DNA of 64,000 bases. Origin: Shewanella sp. 10N.286.48.A6 (GTDB lineage: Bacteria; Pseudomonadota; Gammaproteobacteria; Enterobacterales; Shewanellaceae). The stretch spans positions 62,001-126,000 of the forward strand of contig NZ_MCVI01000072.1 of assembly GCF_002873135.1 (NCBI RefSeq). Reading direction: 5' to 3'. The first letter of the stretch is position 1. Each line of letters opens with the position of its first letter. Below are positions 9,421-18,147 of this stretch, one piece after another. The translations under genes were made by a program, and so were the position numbers. The notes under the pieces were generated by a model, which saw nothing but the letters and a program-made list of their open reading frames with translations, was not told the DNA's origin and did no database searches.

Positions 9421-10311
9421 ATGAAAGTTGTCATTCCCGTTGCAGGTTTAGGCACGCGTATGTTGCCAGCTACCAAAGCCATACCTAAAGAAATGTTACC
9501 CATTGTTGATAAACCCTTAATTCAATATATTGTTGATGAATGTGTCAGTGCGGGAATTAAAGAAATTGTATTGGTGACTCATGCCAGTAAAAATGCAATT
9601 GAAAACCACTTTGATAAATCTTACGAGTTAGAGTCAACCTTAGAAAAACGGGTTAAACGTCAGTTATTACATGAAGTGCAGTCTATTTGCCCTAAAAATG
9701 TCACCATTATGCATGTGCGTCAGGGTGAGGCTAAGGGCTTAGGCCATGCGATATTATGTGCAAAACCCTGTATTGGAAATAATCCATTTGCAGTGGTGTT
9801 GCCCGATGTCATTTTAGATGCCTACTCAGCGGATCAGCGAACTGAAAACTTAGCTTCTATGCTGGTGCGTTATCAGGAGTCCCAAGCCAATCAAATTATG
9901 GTGGCCCCTGTACCTGATGAGCAAGTGAATAAGTACGGCATTGCAGATTGCGCTGGTGAAACCGTGATGGCTGGAGAGTCAGTCAAAGTGTATAAAATGG
10001 TTGAAAAGCCTGCAGTGGGTCAAGCGCCGTCAAACTTAGCCGTGGTTGGTCGTTACGTGTTGTCCGAAAAAATTTGGGATTTACTAGCCCAAACGCCGCC
10101 GGGCGCAGGGGATGAAATTCAATTAACTGATGCTATTGATATGCTGATTAAATCAGATGCGGTGGAAGCTTTTAATATGACGGGTAAATCCCATGACTGT
10201 GGCGATAAGCTTGGTTATATGAAAGCGTTTGTTGAATACGGTTTGCGAGATGCTAAATATGGCGGCGATTTTAGTCGTGAAATTAAACTGTTATTAACCG
10301 AATACGACTAA
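9421..10311 (+). CDS. galU: UTP--glucose-1-phosphate uridylyltransferase
   Basis: Makes UDP-glucose from UTP and glucose-1-phosphate in the cytoplasm, feeding polysaccharide and LPS synthesis. Its 296 residues match the bacterial GalU length. The nucleotide-binding start [20 protein letters not shown] and the motifs [36 protein letters not shown] and [11 protein letters not shown] are all present. It is preceded by AAGGATATTTT before the ATG at 9421 and follows the ligase-like gene by 47 bp, which fits the last gene of the polysaccharide operon. A hairpin with a T-run follows about 90 bp downstream. Confidence 0.96.
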   Translation: MKVVIPVAGLGTRMLPATKAIPKEMLPIVDKPLIQYIVDECVSAGIKEIVLVTHASKNAIENHFDKSYELESTLEKRVKRQLLHEVQSICPKNVTIMHVRQGEAKGLGHAILCAKPCIGNNPFAVVLPDVILDAYSADQRTENLASMLVRYQESQANQIMVAPVPDEQVNKYGIADCAGETVMAGESVKVYKMVEKPAVGQAPSNLAVVGRYVLSEKIWDLLAQTPPGAGDEIQLTDAIDMLIKSDAVEAFNMTGKSHDCGDKLGYMKAFVEYGLRDAKYGGDFSREIKLLLTEYD

Positions 10312-10401
10312 TGTAAGTTAATGAAATTGTGATTTATATACTGTTATATGCGGTGCTACCGAGCCAGCCCTAGCGTCTTTGCTTGAAAAGGCTGACAAAC
10401 T

Positions 10402-10466
10402 AAAACCTAATCTTCGATACTGTTGCGGCAATAACGCTAAAATGGTGTTTGAGGTTAGGTTTTTTT
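10402..10466 (+). terminator. Probable terminator after galU
   Basis: AAAACCTAATC (10402-10412) can pair with GGTTAGGTTTT (10453-10463) with one G-U pair, followed by more T to 10466. The 40-base loop is long for an intrinsic terminator, so this is moderate evidence that the polysaccharide operon ends here. Confidence 0.5.
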
Positions 10467-10571
10467 GTACCTAAAATTTATGCTAATAATATATAAAACA
10501 GAGTTTTATGTTGTGTGGTCGAGGTATGGGTAAATAGCCTAATCAAAGCCATTATATTGTTGGATAGTCCT

Positions 10572-10618
10572 CCGCTAAACCGCTAAACCGCTAAACCGCT
10601 AAACCGCTAAACCGCTAA
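10572..10618. repeat. Octamer tandem repeat, unit CCGCTAAA
   Basis: Five perfect head-to-tail copies of CCGCTAAA (10572-10611) followed by a sixth partial copy CCGCTAA that diverges at its last base. It lies in the gap between galU and aspT, outside any coding sequence. Such short arrays change copy number by replication slippage. Confidence 0.95.
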
Positions 10619-11072
10619 GCTTGCTGATACTTCATAATCATTTAGTCGGTGAGTTAAGCTAACTTTACTTGGCGCTCAATTCTGAACGCGAAGGCATAGT
10701 TCGCCATTTCCTATCTAATTCGTCTATTTTTTAGCTTTTTAATTTATTTTAATAAGTCTAGCAATCTTAGAAATCAACTACCCCTAAGTGAGTATGGCTT
10801 AAGGTTATAGTTATCAAGGGGTTTTTATTGGTATTTGATGGTTTGACTTTATTTTGCCTTTTACGAAGGGTTAGATCCATCAAAATGTATTAATCGGATT
10901 GTATGTTTATCCCTATGATGTTTTCCAAGGAAGCGAAAGACACAAGGTATCACTGGTCAAACGGTCGGATTGAAAGGTTCAATCTGGATTCAGCAGTGTT
11001 AATTCTAGCAAATATGCCAGTCAGTTCGCTCCACCTAATTCTTAATATGTAAACTTAACCTGTAAGGCAGCA

Positions 11073-12782
11073 ATGATTATGAATATCATCCAAAATCTTT
11101 TTGCTATTTCGCCCTATATTGCGTTGTTTATTACTCTGGCACTTGGTTATCTGATCGGCAAAATTACCATAGGACGTTTTGTTCTTGGTGGTATTGCAGG
11201 TACCTTGTTGATGGGAGTATTAATTGGCCAATTTGGTGTGCAAATAGACCCAGGAGTCAAAACCATCTTCTTCGCATTATTTATTTATGCGGTAGGTTAT
11301 CAAGGTGGGCCTCAATTCTTTGGCGCGCTTAACTTCAAAACTATCAACATTTTACTTTCCGCTGTCGTGATGACGGTAACCGGTTTAATTACGGTATTAG
11401 TGGCAGCTAAGTTATTTAGCTTAGACAGTGGTACTGCAGCAGGTCTTGCTGCCGGTGGCTTAACGCAATCAGCCATTATTGGTACTGCTGGTGATGCGAT
11501 ATCTCAATTAGGTGGCATGACCGAAGAAGCTAAAAGCTTGATGCAAACCAATGTGGCTGTGGGTTACGCCGTAACATACATCTTTGGTTCGTTAGGCCCA
11601 ATTTTAATGGTGTCATGGTTAATTCCGACCTTTATGAAATGGGATATCCGCGAAGAAGCACTAAAGCTAGCTGAAAAAATGTCTGACGGTAAGCCTGAGC
11701 TGGCGCCAGGTGAATTTAATGCGATGACAGATCTTGTGTCACGTGCTTATAAAATTCCTACAGACAGTCGATTAATTGGTCAAGATATTCAAACTGTAAA
11801 CGGTGATCTGCTTGATACCGCTATCGAAATGATTTCACGTGATGGTCAAAACATTGAAGTTGATAAATCAGTGGTGATAAAAGCGGGTGACATCTTAGTG
11901 GTAACCGGTCTTCGCCAAGCTATCGCTGGACACATAGAGTCTGCCAAGCATGAAGTGGCATTACCACGTGGCACCGTATTAATTGAAGAAAATCGTCAAC
12001 TTGTTGCTAATGACAAGCAATTAATTGGTAAAACACTTGCACAGATTAAAGCTGAAACTAACGTGGATACCTTACGTGGTGTATATGTTACCGACGTGAT
12101 CCGTGGTGGTAACTCGCAAAATATTTCAGCCGATTTTATCGTCCATAAAAATGACATTATTCAAGTCACTGGCTCTGCAAAAGATATTAACCGTATCGAA
12201 AAAGGCATCGGTAAGCGTTTAGTTTCATTATTTTCAACTGACTACGTACTGTTTGGTTTAGGTATGGTAGGTGGCTTATTAATTGGTCTGATTAACTTCG
12301 AAATAGCCGGTATTCCAGTGACAATTGGTTCAGGTGCAGGTTGTTTGATTTCAGGTTTATTTGTGGGCTGGTTACGTAGTCGTAAACCAAATATGGGATC
12401 ACTGCCACTGGGCGCTTCAAACTTCTTACGTGACTTTGGTTTAGCGGTATTTGTTGGGGTTGTCGGTTTACAAGCAGGACCTCAGGCAATCGATATGGTT
12501 AAAGAAAACGGTTTAACCTTATTGTTCCTAGGTGTCGCGGTAACCATTATTCCACAAATTATCTCTTTCTTTATCTCTTACTACGTATTGAAGATTAAGA
12601 ACCCGATTGAAGCACTCGCTTGTGTTGCAGGTGGCCGCAGCGCTAATCCAGGCTTTGCAGCTCTACTTGAAAAAGCAGGTAATGCAACACCGGTATTTGC
12701 TTTCACGGTCACTTACGCCATTGCCAATGTATTACTCACTCTTTGGGGTCCAATCATTGTCGGCATTATTTCAACCCAATAA
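11073..12782 (+). CDS. aspT: Aspartate:alanine antiporter (AspT)
   Basis: Inner-membrane exchanger that takes in aspartate and releases alanine. With the next enzyme this consumes an internal proton and builds proton motive force. It has 569 residues: an N-terminal block of membrane helices, a large central cytoplasmic region with two TrkA_C-like (RCK-C) domains (about 205-380, including the KAGDILVVTG and HKNDIIQVTGSA segments), then a second helix block. This is the AAEx/AspT duplication layout. The conserved GGLTQSAIIGTAG and GGRSANPGF segments are visible in the two halves. ATG at 11073 follows AAGG; an ATG at 11079 is an alternative start. asdA follows after 90 bp. Confidence 0.93.
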   Translation: MIMNIIQNLFAISPYIALFITLALGYLIGKITIGRFVLGGIAGTLLMGVLIGQFGVQIDPGVKTIFFALFIYAVGYQGGPQFFGALNFKTINILLSAVVMTVTGLITVLVAAKLFSLDSGTAAGLAAGGLTQSAIIGTAGDAISQLGGMTEEAKSLMQTNVAVGYAVTYIFGSLGPILMVSWLIPTFMKWDIREEALKLAEKMSDGKPELAPGEFNAMTDLVSRAYKIPTDSRLIGQDIQTVNGDLLDTAIEMISRDGQNIEVDKSVVIKAGDILVVTGLRQAIAGHIESAKHEVALPRGTVLIEENRQLVANDKQLIGKTLAQIKAETNVDTLRGVYVTDVIRGGNSQNISADFIVHKNDIIQVTGSAKDINRIEKGIGKRLVSLFSTDYVLFGLGMVGGLLIGLINFEIAGIPVTIGSGAGCLISGLFVGWLRSRKPNMGSLPLGASNFLRDFGLAVFVGVVGLQAGPQAIDMVKENGLTLLFLGVAVTIIPQIISFFISYYVLKIKNPIEALACVAGGRSANPGFAALLEKAGNATPVFAFTVTYAIANVLLTLWGPIIVGIISTQ

Positions 12783-12790
12783 TTACCCTA

Positions 12791-12829
12791 GATAGTCGAT
12801 GAGAGTGACGTCTCCTCTTATCGACTATC
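12791..12829 (+). other. Intercistronic hairpin between aspT and asdA
   Basis: A 15-bp inverted repeat, arms 12791-12805 and 12815-12829, with one G-U pair in RNA and a 9-base loop. No T-run follows, so it is not a normal intrinsic terminator. It may set the relative level or stability of the two messages. Confidence 0.7.
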
Positions 12830-12872
12830 ACCCCAAATTCACCCTTTTAAATTGATAAATAGGTAAAATATT

Positions 12873-14483
12873 ATGACTACATCAAATACTCAAACTGTAC
12901 CAACAATCGATTTCACTAAATTTGCCAACTTAAGCCCATTTGAATTAAAAGATAAATTGATTGAAGTGGCTAAAACCGTTCCAGATCGTATTTTATTGGA
13001 TGCGGGCCGCGGTAACCCCAACTTCTTGGCCACCTTACCTCGTAAAGCATTCTTACGTTTAGGCGATTTTGCTATCGAAGAATCAGAGCGCAGCTACTCA
13101 TACTTAAACGAAGGTTTTGGTGGTATTCCGGATGGTGTTGGCGTGGTAGAGCGTTTTGATACCTTTGCTAAAGAAAACCTAAACAGAGATGGCGTTAAGT
13201 TTTTACAAAAAGCAATTAGCTATGCTAATGACCGTTTAGGTATTGATAAGCAAGCTTTTTTACACGAATTTGTAAACGCGTTTTTAGCCTGTAACTACCC
13301 TGTGCCTTCACGTATGTTAACCAACATTGAAAAAGTGGTTAAGCAGTACATAGGTGAAGAAATGTATGGCCCAATGCCAATGACAACTGACTTTGACCTG
13401 TTCGCTACTGAAGGTGGCACTGCGTCTATGACTTATACTTTTGCGACAATGTTCAACAATGGTTTACTTAAAAAAGGCGACAAAGTGGCGTTAGTGACGC
13501 CTATCTTTACCCCTTATTTAGAGATTCCAGAGCTTGCTGAATATGAGTTAGAAATTGTTGAATTACGCTTAGACGAAAATACATGGCAGTTACCACAATC
13601 AGAAATTGAAAAATTAGCTGATACCGGTATCAAACTATTGTGTGTGGTTAACCCTGCCAATCCTGCATCGGTTAAGTTTTCAAACGATACGTTAGACCGT
13701 TTAACTGACTTTGTTAACACACAGCGCAAAGATTTGTTCATCATCACTGATGACGTATATGGCACATTTGCAGACAACTTTATTTCGCTATTTGCCAAAC
13801 TGCCATACAACACCTTATGTGTGTATTCATTCTCAAAATACTTTGGTGCAACCGGCTGGCGTTTAGGTACTATCGGTATTCATTATGAAAACGTATTTGA
13901 TGATGCAATGCGTGCGTTACCAGAAGCGCATCAATTACAGTTAGATAACCGTTATAAAACACTGACACCTGAACCAAGAGACATTAAGTTTATTGACCGT
14001 ATCGTTGCCGACAGTCGTGCTGTAGCCCTAAACCACACAGCTGGTTTAGCATTACCACAACAGGTGCAAATGGCATTATTTTCATTAAGTTGTTTAATGG
14101 ACTTGGAAGATAATTACAAAGCAGCTTGTAAACGTATTATTCGTGAACGTTACATCACATTGTATAAAAACATGGGTGTTGAAATTGAAGAAAACGAAGA
14201 CCGTGTTGATTACTACACCCTACTAGAGTTAGATGCTTTAGGTGGTAAACTTTATGGCGATGAGTTTGTACAATGGTTTAAAGATAACAATAAAGGTCAA
14301 GACTTCCTCTTTGTGTTAGCGTACAAAACAGGGGTAATTTTATTACCAGGTAAAGGATTTGATGTTGTTCATGCTTCAGTGCGTGTATCACTAGCTAACC
14401 TAACTCACTACGATTATGAGTTAATTGGTCGTGCGACAAGAGTCGTACTTGATGGCTACTTTGCAGAGTATCAAGCAAGCTAG
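12873..14483 (+). CDS. asdA: Aspartate 4-decarboxylase / aspartate aminotransferase, PLP-dependent
   Basis: Turns L-aspartate into L-alanine and CO2 in the cytoplasm; family members also show aspartate aminotransferase activity. At 536 residues it has the usual length of this subgroup of fold-type I PLP enzymes, longer than common aminotransferases. The PLP lysine motif SFSKYFGATGWRLG is clear (about 316-329). Other family segments are NPANPAS, ITDDVYGTF and the N-terminal LDAGRGNPNFL. It pairs with aspT directly upstream, the same arrangement known from Tetragenococcus and Comamonas. ATG at 12873 is preceded by TAGGTAAAATATT. A strong terminator follows. Confidence 0.95.
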   Translation: MTTSNTQTVPTIDFTKFANLSPFELKDKLIEVAKTVPDRILLDAGRGNPNFLATLPRKAFLRLGDFAIEESERSYSYLNEGFGGIPDGVGVVERFDTFAKENLNRDGVKFLQKAISYANDRLGIDKQAFLHEFVNAFLACNYPVPSRMLTNIEKVVKQYIGEEMYGPMPMTTDFDLFATEGGTASMTYTFATMFNNGLLKKGDKVALVTPIFTPYLEIPELAEYELEIVELRLDENTWQLPQSEIEKLADTGIKLLCVVNPANPASVKFSNDTLDRLTDFVNTQRKDLFIITDDVYGTFADNFISLFAKLPYNTLCVYSFSKYFGATGWRLGTIGIHYENVFDDAMRALPEAHQLQLDNRYKTLTPEPRDIKFIDRIVADSRAVALNHTAGLALPQQVQMALFSLSCLMDLEDNYKAACKRIIRERYITLYKNMGVEIEENEDRVDYYTLLELDALGGKLYGDEFVQWFKDNNKGQDFLFVLAYKTGVILLPGKGFDVVHASVRVSLANLTHYDYELIGRATRVVLDGYFAEYQAS

Positions 14484-14537
14484 TTAATCAATACCGCAGT
14501 TAATCAGTCAAATATTGACTGATGATTGAGAAATGAA

Positions 14538-14565
14538 AATGCCAATCTTTTGATTGGCATTTTTT
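14538..14565 (+). terminator. Intrinsic terminator after asdA
   Basis: Perfect 10-bp stem AATGCCAATC (14538-14547) with GATTGGCATT (14552-14561), a TTTT loop and T-run to 14565. Confidence 0.9.
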
Positions 14566-14702
14566 ATGCTTGATTGAAAAATTTTGTACTATATTTCACA
14601 GTTATACAAAGTATTAAAACAGCAACAAAGCTTAATTGGGCAAGATTGCGACATGGTGTATTAGCTGCGTGATACTAGAGCAAATGAATTAAGGGAGTAT
14701 CT

Positions 14703-15848
14703 ATGGGAACGATCAGGTTGAATTCTATTGTTATTGGCCCATTGCTGTGTATGCTGCTGACGCCTATGGCTGCTGTTGCTAATGATAATGCTGAAGATAG
14801 CGTTGCCAATGAGCCAAGCTCATTAGTGCCAAATTTAAAAGAAAACCAAGCACCTTTAACCGTGAATAAAGGCAATTTTGTGGCAGCGCCCATTCCGTTT
14901 TCAAATCCGACCATTGATTCAGGTTTAGGCGGATTAGTGGGCTACTTTTATCCACAAACCGCAGAGCAAAAAGCGGTACAACCTCCTTCTGTTACCGGTA
15001 TCGCAGGGTTTTATTCCAGTAATGACAGTTGGGGCGCGGCAGTTGGCCATGCCAGTTATTGGGATAATAATAACTGGCATTTAAAAGGTGGGGTCGCCTA
15101 TGCCGATTTAAAGCTGCCGTTAGTGTCAACCGAGTTGCTTGGTTTACCTATCGACGTTGATTGGGGTATTTCTGGCTACGGTGCACTGCTTGAATTGGAG
15201 CGACGCATTAGTGGTAATTGGTTTGTCGGAGTTAATGGGGTATTCATTGATTTTGAACAAGACTTTAATGTTAACATTAGCTCCATCGATTTCGATTTAC
15301 GAAATGAAATTGTCTCCGCAGGACTTGGTGCTGGGATTATTTATGATTCTCGTGATGTGCCTACTAACCCTTATGATGGTTATTACTTTAAGCTCAACGG
15401 CACTTTTTTTGATGATGCCATTGGCAGTGATACCAACTTTGAATCTTATTCATTAGAGTTTGATGGTTATTTTCCTGTGCATGAGTCGATAACCGTGGCT
15501 TATAAATTAAAAGGCTGTTTGAAAGAGGGTAACGTGCCGCTATGGGCAGCTTGTCGTTTAGGGTTACGTGGTTTTTCATCCACTGAATATATGGCCTTAG
15601 GTGCCATTGAAACAGAAGCTGAAGCCCGTTGGCGTTTTCATAAGCGCTGGGGATTAGTGGGTTTTATTGGCGCAGGTAAATTGGATGATGTGAATCATGC
15701 GGATAAATCTGATGATATCATTCCTTCATACGGTATTGGCGTGCGCTTTATGCTACAACCAGCAGAGCGAATCAATTTACGCTTAGATTATGCTCGCTCA
15801 TCCAATAATAATGATGCGCTTTATCTTTCTGTCGGGGAAGCATTTTAA
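14703..15848 (+). CDS. Outer-membrane beta-barrel protein, BamA/TamA (surface antigen) family without POTRA domains
   Basis: Exported protein of 381 residues: signal peptide about 1-26 (ending AVA), a short low-complexity linker, then a C-terminal barrel of about 300 residues. The segment IYDSRDVPTNPYDGYYFKLNG followed later by LRGFSS resembles the conserved RGF loop of the Omp85/Bac_surface_Ag barrel. The N-terminal POTRA repeats of BamA and TamA are absent, so this is one of the short single-barrel members with unknown cargo. ATG at 14703 has GGGAG upstream. It stands alone between asdA and pdxY; neighbours give no hint of role. Confidence 0.8.
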   Translation: MGTIRLNSIVIGPLLCMLLTPMAAVANDNAEDSVANEPSSLVPNLKENQAPLTVNKGNFVAAPIPFSNPTIDSGLGGLVGYFYPQTAEQKAVQPPSVTGIAGFYSSNDSWGAAVGHASYWDNNNWHLKGGVAYADLKLPLVSTELLGLPIDVDWGISGYGALLELERRISGNWFVGVNGVFIDFEQDFNVNISSIDFDLRNEIVSAGLGAGIIYDSRDVPTNPYDGYYFKLNGTFFDDAIGSDTNFESYSLEFDGYFPVHESITVAYKLKGCLKEGNVPLWAACRLGLRGFSSTEYMALGAIETEAEARWRFHKRWGLVGFIGAGKLDDVNHADKSDDIIPSYGIGVRFMLQPAERINLRLDYARSSNNNDALYLSVGEAF

Positions 15849-15965
15849 TATCGTTATTTTAGTCTATGACTTACATTAGATGTTGTTTATATTGGTTGTC
15901 GTTAACTGATATTCTTTAAATGTAGATAGTTAATTATTCTTAAAACATAAATAAAAGAGAGTGTT

Positions 15966-16820
15966 ATGAAAGGTGTCATTTCGATCCAGTCGCATGTTGT
16001 TTACGGGCATGCAGGAAATAGTTCAGCAGTATTTCCTATGCAGCGTATGGGTTTAGAAGTTTGGCCTATTCATACAGTGCAGTTTTCAAATCATACTCAG
16101 TACCAACAGGGCTGGACTGGGCGGGCTTTTTCTGCCGATGATATTAATGAGCTGGTGGCGGGTATTGGTAACATAGGTAAGCTTGCAGATTGTCAGGCGG
16201 TGCTATCAGGTTACCAAGGTAGTGCTGAGCAGTGCCAAGCAGTGATCCAAACCATTCAAACGGTTAAAGAGATCAATCCTCAGGCTATTTATGTGTGTGA
16301 TCCTGTAATGGGTGACCCTGAAAAGGGCTGTATTTTGGCTGATGGTATTACTGAGCAATTAATTAAACAAGTTATGCCTCTGGCTGATGTGATTGTACCT
16401 AATCAATTTGAGCTGAGTCAGTTCACTCAAATGGATATTACCAATCTTGAGCAAGCTAAAGCAGCTTGCCAAAAAGCATTGTCTTTAGGGCCTGATATTG
16501 TGTTGGTTAAGCATTTACACAGCATCGCTGATGAGACATTCACCATGATGCTGGCAACCCAAGAGGGTTGTTATATCAGTCAGCGTCCACAACTTGAGTT
16601 CGTAAAACAGCCAGTTGGTGTTGGTGATTTAATTTCGGCGTTATTTACCGCAAGTTTAGTGCAAGGCTTATCTGCTGTTGAGGCATTTGAACATGCAACA
16701 GATGCTTGTTATGGCGTGTTAAAAGAGACCGCCCATCAGCGCCAGTGGGAGCTACAAACTATTGCAGCCCAGCAAGAGCTGGTCACACCTTCAGAGCACT
16801 TTAAAGCGATTAAAGTTTAG
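15966..16820 (+). CDS. pdxY: Pyridoxal/pyridoxamine kinase PdxY
   Basis: Phosphorylates pyridoxal with ATP in the B6 salvage route. The 284 residues match PdxY of enterics. Seen are the start [16 protein letters not shown], the substrate loop, YVCDPVMGD (about 111-119), VPNQFEL and the C-terminal anion-hole region [12 protein letters not shown] with the catalytic Asp, as in the PfkB-like B6 kinases. ATG at 15966 lies after AGAGAG. It is a single-gene unit with its own terminator. The B6-dependent AsdA is encoded nearby but with an unrelated gene between them. Confidence 0.95.
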   Translation: MKGVISIQSHVVYGHAGNSSAVFPMQRMGLEVWPIHTVQFSNHTQYQQGWTGRAFSADDINELVAGIGNIGKLADCQAVLSGYQGSAEQCQAVIQTIQTVKEINPQAIYVCDPVMGDPEKGCILADGITEQLIKQVMPLADVIVPNQFELSQFTQMDITNLEQAKAACQKALSLGPDIVLVKHLHSIADETFTMMLATQEGCYISQRPQLEFVKQPVGVGDLISALFTASLVQGLSAVEAFEHATDACYGVLKETAHQRQWELQTIAAQQELVTPSEHFKAIKV

Positions 16821-16926
16821 TGGTTTAGGTTTATAGGTTGAGCTTTAATGATTTGGCTTTAATAAATAAGTATCGCAATGTTTAGTTATAAGGCCTTTGA
16901 CCTAACTGAATAAATCAGAGCTAAAT

Positions 16927-16961
16927 AAAAACCACGCTAATTAGATTAAGCGTGGTTTTTT
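16927..16961. terminator. Bidirectional terminator between pdxY and yghU
   Basis: Perfect 12-bp stem AAAAACCACGCT (16927-16938) with AGCGTGGTTTTT (16949-16960). T-runs on both strands fit the two converging genes. Confidence 0.9.
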
Positions 16962-17011
16962 GTTTAAATGGCATAGCTATTATCTGAATTAAGAGTTTTA
17001 AGACGCTTAAT

Positions 17012-17869
17012 TTACGGCTGTTTATTCAGTACCTCATCAATATCAGCTGCACTGTGGCGATTAGGCAGTTGCTCCCATTCTTCGCCCCATGAGCGATTGA
17101 CGATACGACCACGCTTTACTGCTTGGCGCTGGGCAATAATATTGGCCCAACGAACTAAGTTCGGATAGCTTGCGACATCTAAAAACTCTGCAGCATCATA
17201 AAGATGGCCCAGCACCAAACTGCCGTACCATGGCCAAATTGCCATATCGGCAATGGTGTATTCATCACCGGCAATAAAGGCATGTTTCGCTAATTGCTTA
17301 TCAAGCACATCAAGTTGACGTTTGGTTTCCATAGCGAAGCGATTAATCGGGTATTCAAATTTTTCTGGGGCATATGCATAAAAGTGACCAAAGCCGCCCC
17401 CCAGATAAGGCGCTGCTCCTTGAAGCCAAAATAACCAATTTAGCGTTTCTGTGCGCAGAGCAAAGTCTTTTGGTATGAAGTGACCGAACTTATCTGCTAA
17501 ATAAACTAAAATCGCGCCAGACTCAAATACTCGCACCGCTTTAGCACCTGAGTTATCGGATAATGCTGGAATTTTAGAGTTTGGATTGATATCAACAAAG
17601 CCTGATGAGAACTGCTCACCTTCGCCAATATTAATCAAGTAAGCATCGTATTCTGCCTCTTTTACCCCTTTGGCTAGTAGCTCTTCTAGCATGATGGTGA
17701 CTTTCTGGCCATTTGGTGTGGCTAATGAATGCAGCTGAATTGGGTTGCTGCCAATAGCTAATTCTTTTTGGTGACGAGCGCCTGAGTCTGGTCGGTTAAT
17801 ACTTGCCCATTGACCACCGTTTTCTTGATTCATGGTCCAGACTTTTGGTGGTACATATTCGTTGCTCAT
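17012..17869 (-). CDS. yghU: Glutathione-dependent disulfide-bond oxidoreductase, GST superfamily (YghU)
   Basis: Cytoplasmic glutathione-linked enzyme of the Nu-class GST group, which reduces disulfides with two bound glutathiones. It has 285 residues: an N-terminal extension ending NRPDSGARHQKEL, a thioredoxin-like domain from about 45 (TPNGQKVTIMLEEL; ESGAILVYLADK) and an all-helical C-terminal domain (EYTIADMAIWPW N-capping motif). This layout and the extension are typical of YghU. TAAGGAAACATC precedes the ATG at 17869, a good ribosome-binding site. It is convergent with pdxY. No partner gene is apparent. Confidence 0.93.
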   Translation of the reverse strand: MSNEYVPPKVWTMNQENGGQWASINRPDSGARHQKELAIGSNPIQLHSLATPNGQKVTIMLEELLAKGVKEAEYDAYLINIGEGEQFSSGFVDINPNSKIPALSDNSGAKAVRVFESGAILVYLADKFGHFIPKDFALRTETLNWLFWLQGAAPYLGGGFGHFYAYAPEKFEYPINRFAMETKRQLDVLDKQLAKHAFIAGDEYTIADMAIWPWYGSLVLGHLYDAAEFLDVASYPNLVRWANIIAQRQAVKRGRIVNRSWGEEWEQLPNRHSAADIDEVLNKQP

Positions 17870-18072
17870 GATGTTTCCTTATCTGTGTCACTATTCTGTT
17901 TTAAAAGCATGTGTTTTAAAAGCGTGCGTTGTTATATGCGCGGGTATAAATCAGATATTGGGACTAATACGAAATTAACAATGATAAAGCTCATAACCAT
18001 TGGTTATTGTTCAGCTGCGAATATCATATGGATTGACTGTTACTTTAAAGTGGGTTCATTACATAACTTAAA

Positions 18073-18106
18073 GATAAAAAATGCCAGTCAATTGAACTGG
18101 CATTTT
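18073..18106 (-). terminator. Intrinsic terminator after the M13 peptidase gene
   Basis: 11-bp stem AAAATGCCAGT (18078-18088) with ACTGGCATTTT (18096-18106). Read on the minus strand it ends in a T-run, about 45 bp past the peptidase stop. Confidence 0.85.
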
Positions 18107-18147
18107 GGGTTTTTAATCAAGTTTGATTAACTCTGATTATTGCTTAA

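Larger units (their letters stand above)
10312..11072. other. 760-bp gene-poor region
   Basis: No supported coding sequence on either strand. It holds the hairpin at 10402-10466 and the octamer repeat at 10572-10618. The rest is AT-rich with several short T-runs (for example 10728-10748) and stops in all frames. The last part must carry the promoter of the aspT-asdA operon, but no box can be named with confidence. No transposase remnant was recognised. Confidence 0.6.

Noticed and set aside
10572..10618. CRISPR array
   Set aside because: Units are 8 bp with no spacers, so this is a simple tandem repeat.
17810..18130. 106-codon open frame on the plus strand
   Set aside because: It starts inside yghU on the other strand and runs through the terminator of the M13 gene; composition is unlike a protein.
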